A DNA stretch of 64,000 bases from Terriglobia bacterium (GCA_020073385.1 JAIQFH010000011.1:1-64000); one strand, 5' to 3'. Positions 46,114 to 55,831 are shown, counted from the stretch's first letter. The notes: generated by a model not told the origin, from the sequence alone. Translations and numbers: made by a program.

Positions 46114-46488
46114 ATGAGATTTCGCAGTGCGATGAGGATTTCGCTGGGGGCAGCATTGGCTGTCGGCATTCTGGCCTGGAGTAGCGACACCGGCAAGCCA
46201 ACTACGGTTAAGGGCTTCGTGCTGGATTCGGCGTGCGCGTTCACCAAAGGCCTGAAGAAGCCAATCAGCTCCGAGTGTGCGACAGCGTGTGCAAAGGCGG
46301 GCTCACCGTTGGTGATTTTGACCGACAGTGGCACAATCTACTGGCCCATTGCCGACACAACTCCATCCAGTGGGCAGAATGAACGCCTCCTCCCGTTCGC
46401 CGGACAGAAAGTTACCGCTACTGGAAAGGTGTTCGAACGGGGAGGATCGACAGCGCTCGTGATCGAAAAGATCGAAGCCCAAAAGTAG
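46114..46488 (+). CDS. Small exported protein of unknown function
   Basis: A near-perfect AAGGAGG stands 8 nt before the ATG. The 124-residue product has a signal peptide (MRISLGAALAVGILAWSS), then VKGFVLDSACAFTKGLKKPI, ECATACAKAGSPLVILTDSG and a closing FAGQKVTATGKVFERGG strand pair. I recognise this as a small beta-barrel type found repeatedly in acidobacterial genomes, with three cysteines including a CATAC pair that could hold a metal or disulfide. It is 110 bp after the SH3-like gene and may be co-transcribed. Confidence 0.75.
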   Translation: MRFRSAMRISLGAALAVGILAWSSDTGKPTTVKGFVLDSACAFTKGLKKPISSECATACAKAGSPLVILTDSGTIYWPIADTTPSSGQNERLLPFAGQKVTATGKVFERGGSTALVIEKIEAQK

Positions 46489-46530
46489 TCCGCCACCAAA
46501 CACTCTGCTTAGACGCTGCAAAATCTGGGT

Positions 46531-46938
46531 TCAGAACCAGGTTCGCCGTTTGTAGCGGCGATATAGGTCGCCATAGAGCGTCTCGAGGTCTTGTTCCTCC
46601 CGGCGAGCGAGGTAAACGGGGAAGAGTCCCAACAGCAGCAGGAACGGCAGCCCCAGCGGCTTATCCAGGTACAACAGTAGGCCGACGAAGGCGACGAACG
46701 AAAAAAGGTAGATAGGATGGCGGACTCGGCTGTACAGACCGCCAGTCACCAGACCTTCACGCCTGGAGGATCGCTTCTCCAGTTGAATGCGGGCGAGTGT
46801 CAAAAAGGCGAGCCCAAGCAGGATCAGCAACAGGCCCAGAACGCGTGTCGACGTCCACGGCCCTTCCCCGCGCGTCGCCATCCAGGCCGCGACGATGACT
46901 ATAGGTAGAGCGGTCATCAGGCCAGCCGACCAGCTCAT
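46531..46938 (-). CDS. Isoprenylcysteine carboxyl methyltransferase-like membrane protein
   Basis: This 135-residue protein has four hydrophobic helices and the ICMT/PEMT signature GGLYSRVRHPIYLFSFVAFV followed by YLARREEQDLETLYGDLYRR and a terminal RRTWF. In known members this region binds S-adenosylmethionine at the membrane and methylates lipids or prenyl-cysteines. The enzyme seems complete for the short bacterial form. Substrate unknown; no neighbour suggests one. Confidence 0.82.
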   Translation of the reverse strand: MSWSAGLMTALPIVIVAAWMATRGEGPWTSTRVLGLLLILLGLAFLTLARIQLEKRSSRREGLVTGGLYSRVRHPIYLFSFVAFVGLLLYLDKPLGLPFLLLLGLFPVYLARREEQDLETLYGDLYRRYKRRTWF

Positions 46939-47044
46939 GAGCTAATGATATACCTCTGCCGAGATATCTGCGCACCCATGTGAACCATGGCTGATGGTCG
47001 AAGGGTATACCAATTGAAAGGGCAGTTCGACACCGACTGTGGGC

Positions 47045-49372
47045 CTATTGCCCTGCGGTCTTGTCCAGCTTGCTGGCCATCTTCACACCGCTGAGCCCAT
47101 CCACATACTTGGCGATGCCGCGGTACAGCGATTCAGCAATCCTCTGCCGGTATTCGCTGGTTTCGAGACGGTGCTCGTCGCCGGGGTTGGAGACGAACGA
47201 GATTTCCGCCAGGATCGAAGGCATGTTTGCGCCGATCAGCACGATGAAAGGAGCCTTCTTCACGCCGCGATTGCGAATCCCAGGATTCTTCGCCGACAGC
47301 CCGCTGTGCAGTGACGACTGCACGTCGGACGCAAACTCGCGCGACTCTTCGATCTTTTCCTTCAGTGCAATCTTCTTCACCAGGTCCTGAAGTTCATAGA
47401 TGGACTTCTCGGAGACGGCATTCTCGCGTGCCGCGACTTCGAGCGCATCGGGCGAGGACGTAAAGTTCAGGTAGTAAGTCTCGACCCCGCGCGCCGCCGA
47501 GTCGTTGCTGGAATTGGCATGGATCGAAATGAACAGATCCGCCCGCTGCTGGTTGGCGATCGCGGTGCGCGTCTCGAGCGGGATAAACGTGTCATTCTTG
47601 CGCGTATAGACGACTTCGGCGCCCAGTCGAGTCTCGAGCAGTTTACCCAGACGGCGTCCGACTTCCAGCACCAGATCCTTTTCCTCGAGTCCGTTGGGTC
47701 CGATAGTGCCCGTATCGTGCCCGCCATGGCCGGGATCGATGACGATCTTGCCGATCTTCAGACCCAGCGTGCGAATCAGGGAACGGTCGCCACGTGCCGT
47801 CGGTTTGGCCACCCGGATGTCCAGGTCTGAGTCTTTCTTATTGGCGGTCAGCCGTGTGGAAGATTTCCCTTTCGAGTGAGCTGCCGCCGAGGCATCCGTC
47901 ATCGCGCTTTCGGCCGGCGACTCGTCGTCCGCCGCCTTATCACCCTTGCCGCTCTTGCCTTTCATCCTCGAGGAAGAGCGTGGCTTGGGAATCTCGGCCT
48001 TTGCCATGGTCGCCGGTGCAGTGTCGTCATCGTCATCGGCCTCCACAATGACCTTCTTCACGGGCGGGGTCGCAGCTTTGGCGGTCTCTCCGGCACTCGC
48101 GCCCTCCTTCATTGCATGGGTATCCGGCGCTTCGTCCTTGGCAGTCACCTTCTGATCGTGGATTTCTTCCTTCTTGGTGACCGGTTTTCCCGCCAGAGCC
48201 TTCATGTCTGCCTTCACCACGGGCTGCGGAACATGTGCCTTCGTCTCCGTCTGCGGAGGCACTTCCACATCGGCCAGGGCGGCGGCCTCTTCTTTCGTCA
48301 ACTTCGCGTGCGCGATTTTGTCGTTCTTGCCATGAATGTCAATGATCAGGCGATACGGGTTCGGCAGCAGGAAGGCTTCGTAGGTGGAGAGGTCATCGAC
48401 TTCGAGCACCACCCGCGTGCGTCCCGGCTGAAACTGGGCGACGCGAATCTTCTTCAAGAAGCCATCGTCCACTTCAAAGGTCTTTCCAACCAGGGTGGAA
48501 GCAAGCTTGGTGTCACGCAGGTCAAAGAAGATGCGGTCGGGATGGGAAATACGCGACGACCCGAATTTCACTTCGCTCTCGAGATCGATCGCAACCCGGG
48601 TGTAATCCGGGTTCGACCAATGCCGGATCGCGGTCACCCGAGGAAGACCATGGGGCTCTTGAGGCTCTGAGCCCGCAGTTTCGGTCGGGCTCCCAGCTTC
48701 TTCGGTTTCCTGTTGCGGGCTGCTGGCGCTTTGGGCCGTCGTCTTTGGCTTCTCGCCGATTCCGCCGCCGGGCCTCGCCTCCGCCTTCTTTTCCGATTGC
48801 GCGTCTTTCTCCGCCTCAGCCTTGTTCTCGTCCGACTCTTTCTTGAGTTCAGCAATAGCTTGCTGCGCATCCTCGACCAGCCGATTATGCGGATAGCGCT
48901 TCAGAAACTCTTCAAAAGTTGCGCGCGCCTGGTCGGGATCGTTGAGATCGTCTTTGTAGATTTCGCCGATCGTGAACAGAGCGTCGCAACGATATTTGCT
49001 GCCGGGATATTCCTTGCGAAGAAACTTGTATTGCGCGATCGCTGAATTCAGGATCTTGTCATCTTCGAAGCGCCGGCCCATCTCAACCAGCGTTTCGGCG
49101 ACTGCGACCGCGCTAGGATCGGCCTTGGTCGAAGTCGGGGCTCCATAGTAGACATTGCGATAGGCATTGAGGACGCGCTGGTAGTCGCGCCGGGTCCGCT
49201 CGGCCGGAGGCCGTCCATTCAGAGCTTCCCGCAACCGGTCGGCGGCGGCAAAGTGCTCCCGCGCCCAAGCTTCGCCGTGACGCGGACGGGCGTGCGCCGG
49301 CATCCCGGATAACGCTGCCATGAACAGCAGCACTCCCCAGCTCAAGCCACGTAGGGTCAGGGTCACTTTCAA
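47045..49372 (-). CDS. N-acetylmuramoyl-L-alanine amidase with TPR and AMIN domains
   Basis: A large periplasmic cell-wall amidase. Start taken as TTG 49372 (MKVTLTLRGLSWGVLLFMAA signal peptide, 775 residues); GTG 49366 and 49441 are alternatives. The mature N-terminus is a TPR-like region (FEDDKILNSAIAQYKFLRKE; DDLNDPDQARATFEEFLKRY). An AMIN domain follows (VTAIRHWSNPDYTRVAIDLE), then a long Lys/Ala/Glu-rich linker. The C-terminal Amidase_3 domain keeps zinc ligands: IVIDPGHGGHDTGTIGPNGL, the ADLFISIHANSSNDS histidine and the late catalytic glutamate in SILAEISFVSNPGDEHRLE. It cleaves the stem peptide from peptidoglycan during division. Confidence 0.88.
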   Translation of the reverse strand: MKVTLTLRGLSWGVLLFMAALSGMPAHARPRHGEAWAREHFAAADRLREALNGRPPAERTRRDYQRVLNAYRNVYYGAPTSTKADPSAVAVAETLVEMGRRFEDDKILNSAIAQYKFLRKEYPGSKYRCDALFTIGEIYKDDLNDPDQARATFEEFLKRYPHNRLVEDAQQAIAELKKESDENKAEAEKDAQSEKKAEARPGGGIGEKPKTTAQSASSPQQETEEAGSPTETAGSEPQEPHGLPRVTAIRHWSNPDYTRVAIDLESEVKFGSSRISHPDRIFFDLRDTKLASTLVGKTFEVDDGFLKKIRVAQFQPGRTRVVLEVDDLSTYEAFLLPNPYRLIIDIHGKNDKIAHAKLTKEEAAALADVEVPPQTETKAHVPQPVVKADMKALAGKPVTKKEEIHDQKVTAKDEAPDTHAMKEGASAGETAKAATPPVKKVIVEADDDDDTAPATMAKAEIPKPRSSSRMKGKSGKGDKAADDESPAESAMTDASAAAHSKGKSSTRLTANKKDSDLDIRVAKPTARGDRSLIRTLGLKIGKIVIDPGHGGHDTGTIGPNGLEEKDLVLEVGRRLGKLLETRLGAEVVYTRKNDTFIPLETRTAIANQQRADLFISIHANSSNDSAARGVETYYLNFTSSPDALEVAARENAVSEKSIYELQDLVKKIALKEKIEESREFASDVQSSLHSGLSAKNPGIRNRGVKKAPFIVLIGANMPSILAEISFVSNPGDEHRLETSEYRQRIAESLYRGIAKYVDGLSGVKMASKLDKTAGQ

Positions 49373-49572
49373 GCTCAATCCATCGTCGTCCTGAGGCGGG
49401 CGGCCTTTTGTCCGCCGAAGGACCTGGGCAAGCCGCGCCACGCGTCGCCTTCTTTACGACGCAACAAAACGCGCCTTAGGCTCGCTTCCTTACTACATCA
49501 TCCACTCGTCTGCAGTTGAACTGCCTGGGTACCTGAGAGAATTCAAATGCTTAGTAAACAGATGCTGCCAAT

Positions 49573-50436
49573 TTAGTCGGTGTTGCTGATGTAAAGCACG
49601 CCCCGCTCATCCCGTTGAACCTTTACGGGATCGCGGCTCGCCCCGGTTTGCGAAAGATCGAGGCCTCCATAGTAAAGATGCGTAATCTTCCGGACATAGT
49701 CTTGGGTTTCGGCATAATGCGGAACCCCGGCGCTGCGTGCCACGGCTCCCTCGCCAGCGTTGTAAGCGGCCAGGGTTAAATTCACGTCACCGTTATAGTT
49801 TTGCAGCAGCGCTTTCAAATGCCGCACGCCGGCATCGACGTTCTGGTCCGGGTCAAACGGGTTCTTTACCTTCAGTTGACGCGCGGTCTGAGGCATCAAC
49901 TGCATCAGTCCCATGGCGCCTTTGCGCGACACCGCGTTGGAATTGAAGTTCGACTCGACTTTCACCACGGCGCGCACCAGGTTGGGATCCACATTGTGCC
50001 GGGCTGCGGCCATCACGATCGACTGATCAATCTCTTCCGCCGACGCCTGATGTCCGTGAGAATTGGCTTGCAGAATCTTCGCATTCGCCGACTGCACTGA
50101 TTCGTGCCCGTAATATTGGCTAACTTCAGCGGCCGCCGAGCGCGCCGCCTTGCCCGAAGCAGTGTTGGCTCCCGGGACAGGCTTCCACCTATTCTCTTTG
50201 CTGCTCCAGTACGCCAAATAAGAGCGTTTCACTTGCGGAGACGGAGCTGCTTGACGCTCCTTCGCCGGAGCATCTTCGTTCACGTAAATCGTACGGCCGT
50301 GCTCTTCGGTGGTGGCGATGCCGCGCGAAGGCCCTTCGCCTTCGTCCGCGCGCGCCGCTGTACTACTGAGAGTGAAGGAGGTCGCGAGTACTGTCGAAGC
50401 CGTCAGCATCCAGGTTAGTTGCAGGCGCTTTCGCAT
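49573..50436 (-). CDS. Lytic transglycosylase (SLT domain)
   Basis: From the ATG at 50436, 287 residues with a signal peptide (QLTWMLTASTVLATSFTLSS). The C-terminal SLT domain has the catalytic glutamate in VRAVVKVESNFNSNAVS, then KGAMGLMQLMPQTARQLKVK, NVDAGVRHLKALLQNYNGDV and TLAAYNAGEGAVARSAGVPH. It cuts peptidoglycan glycan strands to anhydromuropeptides. It lies 200 bp upstream of the amidase on the same strand, so the two cell-wall hydrolases probably work together. Confidence 0.9.
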   Translation of the reverse strand: MRKRLQLTWMLTASTVLATSFTLSSTAARADEGEGPSRGIATTEEHGRTIYVNEDAPAKERQAAPSPQVKRSYLAYWSSKENRWKPVPGANTASGKAARSAAAEVSQYYGHESVQSANAKILQANSHGHQASAEEIDQSIVMAAARHNVDPNLVRAVVKVESNFNSNAVSRKGAMGLMQLMPQTARQLKVKNPFDPDQNVDAGVRHLKALLQNYNGDVNLTLAAYNAGEGAVARSAGVPHYAETQDYVRKITHLYYGGLDLSQTGASRDPVKVQRDERGVLYISNTD

Positions 50437-51024
50437 ATCCGGGCCTTGTCCTTTCACCAATCCTTCGCTGGAAGGGCGGCCAGACATACTACGCCCTCCC
50501 GTGCTCTACCCGGAACCTGAACGGAGAACCATCAACCAGAGTAGGACGATTATAGGCGGGGAGCCGAGGGGCCACAATCTCTCCGAAGGGAGTAGAACCA
50601 GCGGAGTAATTTGCGGTAAGCAATTGAAACGCAAGCAGATTAGGTTATTCGAAGATTATGGTTTGAGATGTCGGAGGTAACCATAGAAGTGGTTACCAGG
50701 AATGTGGGGACAGCCGCCATCGGCTGTCCGCGGAGCAAAGCTCCGCCCGGCTGCTGAAAAGCCATCGCGAACGTGATTTGAACGGGCACGGCTTTGAGAG
50801 TCACAAATCAGATCGACGTTACTCGTTCGGGTTGCATATCCCTTCGCGCTCTTCGCGGGTGTTCTTTGCGAACTTTGCGGTTAGAGGCCTTGCTCTTGCA
50901 GCACCATCGCCACGATATAGAAATATAAGAGTCGTTATTTTCGGCCCACTACCCTATCCGCCAAGAAGAAGTGAAGGCCTTTTCATTGACGCGAAACCAC
51001 TTCACAACTCATTGACCCATCGCC
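50437..51024. other. Intergenic region with one REP element
   Basis: About 590 bp separate the lytic transglycosylase from holB; the only recognised element is the REP-type palindrome at 50703-50750. The rest (50500-50700 and 50760-51020) shows no gene; 'cttcgcgctcttcgcgggtgttctttgcgaactttgcgg' like words near 50850-50880 are typical junk repeats. Confidence 0.55.
50703..50750. repeat. REP-type palindrome (GGGGACAGCC family)
   Basis: 'tgtggggacagccgccatcg' leads into 'gctgtccgcggagc' and 'gctccgc'. Two inverted pairs are visible: GGACAGCC/GGCTGTCC and GCGGAGC/GCTCCGC. Same family as 29943-29990 and the in-gene copy at 58321-58398. Confidence 0.78.
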
Positions 51025-52119
51025 CTACTTCTCCAGTCCCGCCGCAAATGCATCCAGCGACAACGAGCGCAGCAGATTCCTCCGCATTCCGCGCTCGACC
51101 TCTGCCAGGCGATCCGACGCCGCCGTAATCCACGCGAAATCCGCTGACTCCGCCATCCGCTTCAATTCCGCCGCAATATCGGTGTTACGGACTAACTCCG
51201 GCGCGCCCGAATCGATGAACACCAGATCGCGCAGCAACGAATAAAGCGTCCGGATCAATGCCTCAGTTTTCTCGCGCCCCTCGGCTCCGGGACGATACGA
51301 CTCCGTGATCTTGAACAGCTCGCTGTGCTCGCCGCCGCGCAAAGCCGAATTCAGAATCGCCAGTCCATGCTGGCGGGCCGCCACGTAAACCTCGAGATCG
51401 AAACCGCGCGCCCGCCCCACGGCTCCATCGCACAGCCGAGCCACCAGCGCCCGCTGCGCCGCCTTCCATTCCGGATGATGTTTCGCCAGATCCTTTTCAA
51501 TTTCTTCCCCGGAGAGTGCCCCCAGGGTAAAGGTCATCGACCGCGACCGGATCGTCGGCAGCAACTCCCCCGGATTCTCCGTCAGCAGAAAAATCGTAGC
51601 GAACTCCGGCGGTTCCTCGAGCACCTTCAGCAGTGAATTCGCCGCCTCCTTCATAAATGCCGAATCGGTGAAGATGTAGATCTTTTCCCTGCCCTCCGCC
51701 GGGCGATAGTAGATGGTCTCGATCACCCGCCGCACCTGGTCGACCTTGATCATCATCTGCGGCGGATCGGGCGGGATGATCAGCACATCGGGATGCGTCT
51801 GCACCAGAATGCGGGTCTCTTTCTTGTCGGTCTCGCGCAGGTTCTCGCGCGCTTCGACTGCCTCGGCAAACCGCGCATCCAGATCGCCCGCCTGCGCTAT
51901 GCGCCTGCAATTCGCGCACGTCCCGCAAAAATCCGGCAGCCCATCCGTCTTCGTGGGATTTAAACAGTTCAGCGCCTGCGCCAGCATCAGTGCCAGGGTG
52001 TATTTGCCGGCCCCTCGCCCACCAGCCAGCACGACCGCGTGAGGTAAGTGATCGCGCGACATCATTTCGCGCAAGCGATGGATGGTTTCTGCGTTGCCGT
52101 GGAAGTCAGAAAAGGGCAT
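51025..52119 (-). CDS. holB: DNA polymerase III subunit delta prime
   Basis: A clamp-loader AAA+ subunit of 364 residues starting MPFSDFHGNAETIHRLREMM. The Walker A region reads GGRGAGKYTLALMLAQALNC with Tyr after the lysine, a degenerate P-loop, in line with delta prime being a non-hydrolysing subunit. Zinc ligands are in CLNPTK...FCGTCANCRRI. Further marks are HPDVLIIPPD, VDQVRRVIETIYYRPAEGRE, EAANSLLKVLEEPPEFATIF and LLPTIRSRSMTFTL. It loads the sliding clamp at the replication fork. tmk lies upstream on the same strand, separated by an HXXEE protein gene. Confidence 0.9.
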   Translation of the reverse strand: MPFSDFHGNAETIHRLREMMSRDHLPHAVVLAGGRGAGKYTLALMLAQALNCLNPTKTDGLPDFCGTCANCRRIAQAGDLDARFAEAVEARENLRETDKKETRILVQTHPDVLIIPPDPPQMMIKVDQVRRVIETIYYRPAEGREKIYIFTDSAFMKEAANSLLKVLEEPPEFATIFLLTENPGELLPTIRSRSMTFTLGALSGEEIEKDLAKHHPEWKAAQRALVARLCDGAVGRARGFDLEVYVAARQHGLAILNSALRGGEHSELFKITESYRPGAEGREKTEALIRTLYSLLRDLVFIDSGAPELVRNTDIAAELKRMAESADFAWITAASDRLAEVERGMRRNLLRSLSLDAFAAGLEK

Positions 52120-52329
52120 GGGATGAGGATAAAGCAAACCCGCCTTGGATACTCCGAGGCGCTATCGGAGGGAATACGGGACAGGCGACAACGCCGGGAT
52201 GGATAAAGAACACCGGAACGGCCGCTACAATACCGGGAAGGGCACGAGTTCCACTCGTGCCGCCAAAGCTCCCGTTCTTTGCGCGCTTCAGCGCCTGAGG
52301 GCTCGCTCTTCGCTTACACCATCAATCTG

Positions 52330-52809
52330 CTAGATAATTCGGCCTGCCAGCCACGCCACAATGACGCCGCCCAAAATAAGGGGAACTCCGATTCCGAATA
52401 CCGCCACCTTCCAGCCGTGTACCCATCCTTCGCGCAACATCCTGAACGTAAGAAGACTCATCACCGGTAAGTTAATCAACACCGCAGTCACCAATCCGGG
52501 CGCGTATCCACGAAACACAAAGGCCGCGGGCACGTGAGGAACAAACACATTCGCCAGCATGGCAACGATGTACCCGAATGTCAGGTAAGCCCAGATGCTC
52601 TCCGGTCCGTGACGCACGCTGAGATAAGTCACCACGAAGGCTGCGACCGTGAACACAACCAGCGCAGCTATAATCTCCGCCGCTCCGGGCGGATGCACCG
52701 GAAATTGCATCGCATGGCCGTCCGTCCAACGCGGCATCCAGATCGCTTCTTCCGCGTTGTGCAAGGTGACCGCAATCGGAAACATCCATTGCAGCTTCCT
52801 GAAGGTCAT
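52330..52809 (-). CDS. HXXEE-domain membrane protein
   Basis: From the ATG at 52809 (or 52821) about 159 residues with five hydrophobic helices. The name-giving motif occurs in MFPIAVTLHNAEEAIWMPRW (H-x2-EE), a family of small membrane proteins of unknown function, possibly metal-binding enzymes. A second histidine sits in VFVPHVPAAF. It is inserted between tmk and holB, a pair that is normally adjacent in many bacteria, all three on the minus strand. Confidence 0.82.
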   Translation of the reverse strand: MTFRKLQWMFPIAVTLHNAEEAIWMPRWTDGHAMQFPVHPPGAAEIIAALVVFTVAAFVVTYLSVRHGPESIWAYLTFGYIVAMLANVFVPHVPAAFVFRGYAPGLVTAVLINLPVMSLLTFRMLREGWVHGWKVAVFGIGVPLILGGVIVAWLAGRII

Positions 52810-52854
52810 GGAGTGATACACGACGGAGATAACGCCTGCGACAACCGGCGCTGG

Positions 52855-53550
52855 TTAACGGGCATGGTGAACTCTCCTGGCAAGGCCAGCCAGGGCCAGT
52901 TTGCCGGAAACAACCTCCACAATCTTCTGATGTGTCTGGGCCGGAGTTCCGCGGGCATCGACGATGACCACGCGTCCGGGTTCACGCTTCGCGATCGCCA
53001 GGTATCCCTCGCGCACGCGACCGAAGAAGGATCGAGTCTCCTGCTCAAAGCGGTTTTCATCGTGGCTGCGGCCGGATGACTTGGAAACGCGTTGATTTCT
53101 TCTTCGTGCGCGATTCAGGCTGGCCTGCGGATTCGAGTCCATCAGAATCGTCAGATCCGGCTGCAGATTCCCACACAATACCCGATGCAACTCACGCACC
53201 GCGTCACTACCCAGACGCCGCCCGTTTCCCTGGTAAGCCTCGGTCGAATCCGTAAAGCGATCGCACAAGACGATAGCTCCGGCCGCGAGGCCCGGCTCGA
53301 TCACTTCCGCGATATGCTGCGCGCGCGAAGCGAACATCAGCGCCATCTCAGCAAGAGGTGTCAGTCCCGACGTTCCGGAGTCGAGCGCCACTCTCCGGAT
53401 CCTCTCTCCGGTCGCGGTCCCACCCGGTTCGCGCGTTTCGACCACTTTGTGCCCCGCCTCGCGTAACACCGCGGCAAGCTTCCGCATCTGCGTGCTTTTG
53501 CCCGTTCCGTCGAGCCCTTCGAAGGTAATAAATTTCCCGCGTCGCGACAT
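52855..53550 (-). CDS. tmk: Thymidylate kinase
   Basis: This 231-residue enzyme phosphorylates dTMP to dTDP. The P-loop is FITFEGLDGTGKSTQMRKLA, followed by ETREPGGTATGERIRR (substrate loop), MFASRAQHIAEVIEPGLAAG and the catalytic DR in VLCDRFTDSTEAYQGNGR. The LID region reads NRARRRNQRVSKSSGRSHDE, and FEQETRSFFGRVREGYLAIA is also diagnostic. The length is slightly above the usual 205-215 because of the LID segment and a basic C-terminal tail. It heads a minus-strand run with the HXXEE gene and holB. Confidence 0.94.
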   Translation of the reverse strand: MSRRGKFITFEGLDGTGKSTQMRKLAAVLREAGHKVVETREPGGTATGERIRRVALDSGTSGLTPLAEMALMFASRAQHIAEVIEPGLAAGAIVLCDRFTDSTEAYQGNGRRLGSDAVRELHRVLCGNLQPDLTILMDSNPQASLNRARRRNQRVSKSSGRSHDENRFEQETRSFFGRVREGYLAIAKREPGRVVIVDARGTPAQTHQKIVEVVSGKLALAGLARRVHHAR

Positions 53551-53593
53551 TCAGCGGAATGATACCAGCGCACCCGTTGTCGCCGCATGCCAC

Positions 53594-53655
53594 TTGTCAT
53601 CCTGAGCGAAGAGGTCGGCCACGAAGTGGGCGACCTCGCAGTCGAGGGATCCCTA
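53594..53655. repeat. Palindromic intergenic repeat ('tcatcctgagcgaag' family)
   Basis: It begins TGTCATCCTGAGCGAAGAGG and ends 'gtcgagggatccctac', with an internal GAGGTCGGCCAC...GTGGGCGACCTC stem. Related to the hairpin blocks at 1586-1658 and 1799-1868. It lies between tmk and the M61 peptidase gene. Confidence 0.65.
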
Positions 53656-53752
53656 CGTCCCTTCCTTCCTGTACCCCAACGCTACTCAACTGCTATATTT
53701 CATCATCCCGCGACATTGAAATGACTTCACAATCATCGAGGGCCTCGAAAGA

Positions 53753-55618
53753 ATGAAAGTCTCTAAAATTCTGGGAGTTCTCTGCCTTCTCGTAACATGC
53801 GTCAGCAGCAATGCCGCCACTTCCCCCAACGTCACGATCTCAGTCGACGCCACCGCCGCGCCCCGCAAGATCTTCCACGCCACCCTGCAGATTCCCGCCA
53901 CGCCCGGTGACCTCACTCTCTACTATCCCAAGTGGATTCCCGGCGAACATGCACCCGATGGCCCAGTCGTCGACCTCACGGGATTGTTCTTCAAAGCCAA
54001 CGGCCAGACGTTGAAGTGGCGCCGCGACCTGCTCGACGGCTTCACCATCCACGTCGAGGTTCCGCAGGGCGTCCGCGAAGTTCAAGCCGATCTCGACTTC
54101 CTCTCTCCCGCCACCTTCGAAGGCGGATTCTCCGCCGGCTCTTCCGCCACCGCCAAGCTTGCCGTCATCAGCTGGAACCAGGTGCTGCTTTATCCTAAGG
54201 GCTACAAGTCCGACGAAATTAACTACACCGCGTCGCTGAAGATTCCCGACGGATGGAAGTTTGGCACGCCTCTTCCTATCGCCAGCCAGAGCGGTAACGA
54301 AATCCACTTCGCTCCGGTGTCGCTCACTACACTCGTCGACTCTCCCGTAATCACCGGAGAATTCCTAAAGGTGGTTCCTCTCGCGCAGGATCCTCCCACC
54401 GAAATGGACATCGCCGCCGACAGCGCCGCCGCGCTCGAACCTCCGCAAGCAGTTTGGGATCACTACAAAAGCCTGGTCGACCAAGCGCAGAAGCTCTTCG
54501 GCGCGCACCATTACCGCGATTATCATTTTCTCTACACGCTCAGCGATCACGTTGCGCACTTCGGACTCGAGCACCACGAATCCGATGACAGCCGCGTCGA
54601 TGAACGAGCCCTGGTCGACGACACTTCCCGCAAGCTCTCCGCCGGACTTTTGCCTCATGAATATGCGCACAGCTGGAATGGAAAATATCGCCGTCCGGCC
54701 GGCCTCGCCACGCCCGACTATCAGCAGGCCATGCAGGACGACCTGCTTTGGGTTTACGAAGGCCTGACGAACTATCTCGGATTCGTGCTCACCGCGCGCA
54801 GCGGCCTGCTCAGCGCCAACCAGGACCGCGACGATCTTGCCTTGACCGCCGCCCAGCTCGACCACCTGCCCGGCCGCCAGTGGCGCAATTTGCAGGACAC
54901 CGCCGATGCGGCCCCGCAGCTTTATTTCACCCCGCAGGCGTGGTACTCCTGGCGTCGCGGCACCGACTTCTACAATGAGGACACGCTCAATTGGCTCTGG
55001 GTCGACGTCATCATCCGGCAGCAGAGCAAGGGCAAGAAGTCAATCGACGATTTCTGTCACCTCTTTCACGGCGCACCCAGCACTGGACCTGCGCTCAAAA
55101 CCTACACGTTCGACGATGTGGTGAGCGCGCTCAACCAGGTCGTATCCTATGACTGGCGCGGCTTCTGGACCGAGCGCCTCACCAATCACGGTCCCGGCGC
55201 GCCGCTCGGCGGCATCGAGGGCAGCGGATGGAAGCTCATCTATGACGAGAATCCTTCGGAAATGCTCAGCAGTTCCGCCGGCATGTACCACTTCGTTCCC
55301 GCCGGATTTTCCATTGGTCTGAACCTGCGTGACGATGGCGGCATTGCCGACGCAATCGAAGGCGAGACCGCTGCCAAAGCCGGCATCGGACCGGGCATGA
55401 AAGTCGTCGCTGTCAACGGACGCCGCTTCTCCCCGGAAATTCTCCGCGATGCGATCAAGGCCGCGAAGAACAGCGCCACGCCGATCGACTTGCTGGTAGA
55501 AAACGCTGATTACTACAAAACCTACAAACTCGACTACCACGGCGGCGAAATGTATCCCCACCTGGTCCGCGACGAATCCAAACCAGATCTGCTAAGCGAC
55601 ATTCTGAAAACAAAGTAG
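53753..55618 (+). CDS. Secreted M61-family metallopeptidase with PDZ domain
   Basis: This 621-residue protein has a signal peptide (VSKILGVLCLLVTCVSSNAA). The N-terminal beta domain includes LTLYYPKWIPGEHAPDGPVV, an M61 hallmark. The zinc site is HEYAHSWNGK at about residue 300 (HExxH) with the third ligand in LLWVYEGLTNYLGFVL at about 335; GLEHHESDDSRV is the other family motif. A PDZ domain (about 530-600: DAIEGETAAKAGIGPGMKVV) sits at the end. Family members are glycyl-aminopeptidases or related periplasmic peptidases. The metal site and domain order look intact. Confidence 0.9.
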   Translation: MKVSKILGVLCLLVTCVSSNAATSPNVTISVDATAAPRKIFHATLQIPATPGDLTLYYPKWIPGEHAPDGPVVDLTGLFFKANGQTLKWRRDLLDGFTIHVEVPQGVREVQADLDFLSPATFEGGFSAGSSATAKLAVISWNQVLLYPKGYKSDEINYTASLKIPDGWKFGTPLPIASQSGNEIHFAPVSLTTLVDSPVITGEFLKVVPLAQDPPTEMDIAADSAAALEPPQAVWDHYKSLVDQAQKLFGAHHYRDYHFLYTLSDHVAHFGLEHHESDDSRVDERALVDDTSRKLSAGLLPHEYAHSWNGKYRRPAGLATPDYQQAMQDDLLWVYEGLTNYLGFVLTARSGLLSANQDRDDLALTAAQLDHLPGRQWRNLQDTADAAPQLYFTPQAWYSWRRGTDFYNEDTLNWLWVDVIIRQQSKGKKSIDDFCHLFHGAPSTGPALKTYTFDDVVSALNQVVSYDWRGFWTERLTNHGPGAPLGGIEGSGWKLIYDENPSEMLSSSAGMYHFVPAGFSIGLNLRDDGGIADAIEGETAAKAGIGPGMKVVAVNGRRFSPEILRDAIKAAKNSATPIDLLVENADYYKTYKLDYHGGEMYPHLVRDESKPDLLSDILKTK

Positions 55619-55655
55619 TGGCAGTCATTTCTAGCAGTACTCATCTCTACGGAAT

Positions 55656-55831
55656 TGTCATCCTGAGGAGGGCGCTAGCCCTCCGAGGGACCCTACGAAA
55701 CGCGTAAAGCGGCAATACGGTAGCTGAGATCTCGACGCTGCATGCATCTCGGGCAGTCCCGTCCACAACATCGATGGCTTCACGCCATCGTACGGTCCCT
55801 CGCGCCGGCTTCGCCGCCATTCAGGATGACA
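55656..55831. repeat. MITE-like repeat, 176 bp, copy A
   Basis: Perfect 11-bp terminal inverted repeats TGTCATCCTGA/TCAGGATGACA. Subterminal hairpin GGAGGGCG.TAGCCCTCCG, then 'cgtaaagcggcaatacggta', and near the other end 'cgtacggtccctcgcgccgg'. Copy B at 56277-56452 has the same length and orientation with scattered differences. No coding capacity. Confidence 0.88.
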
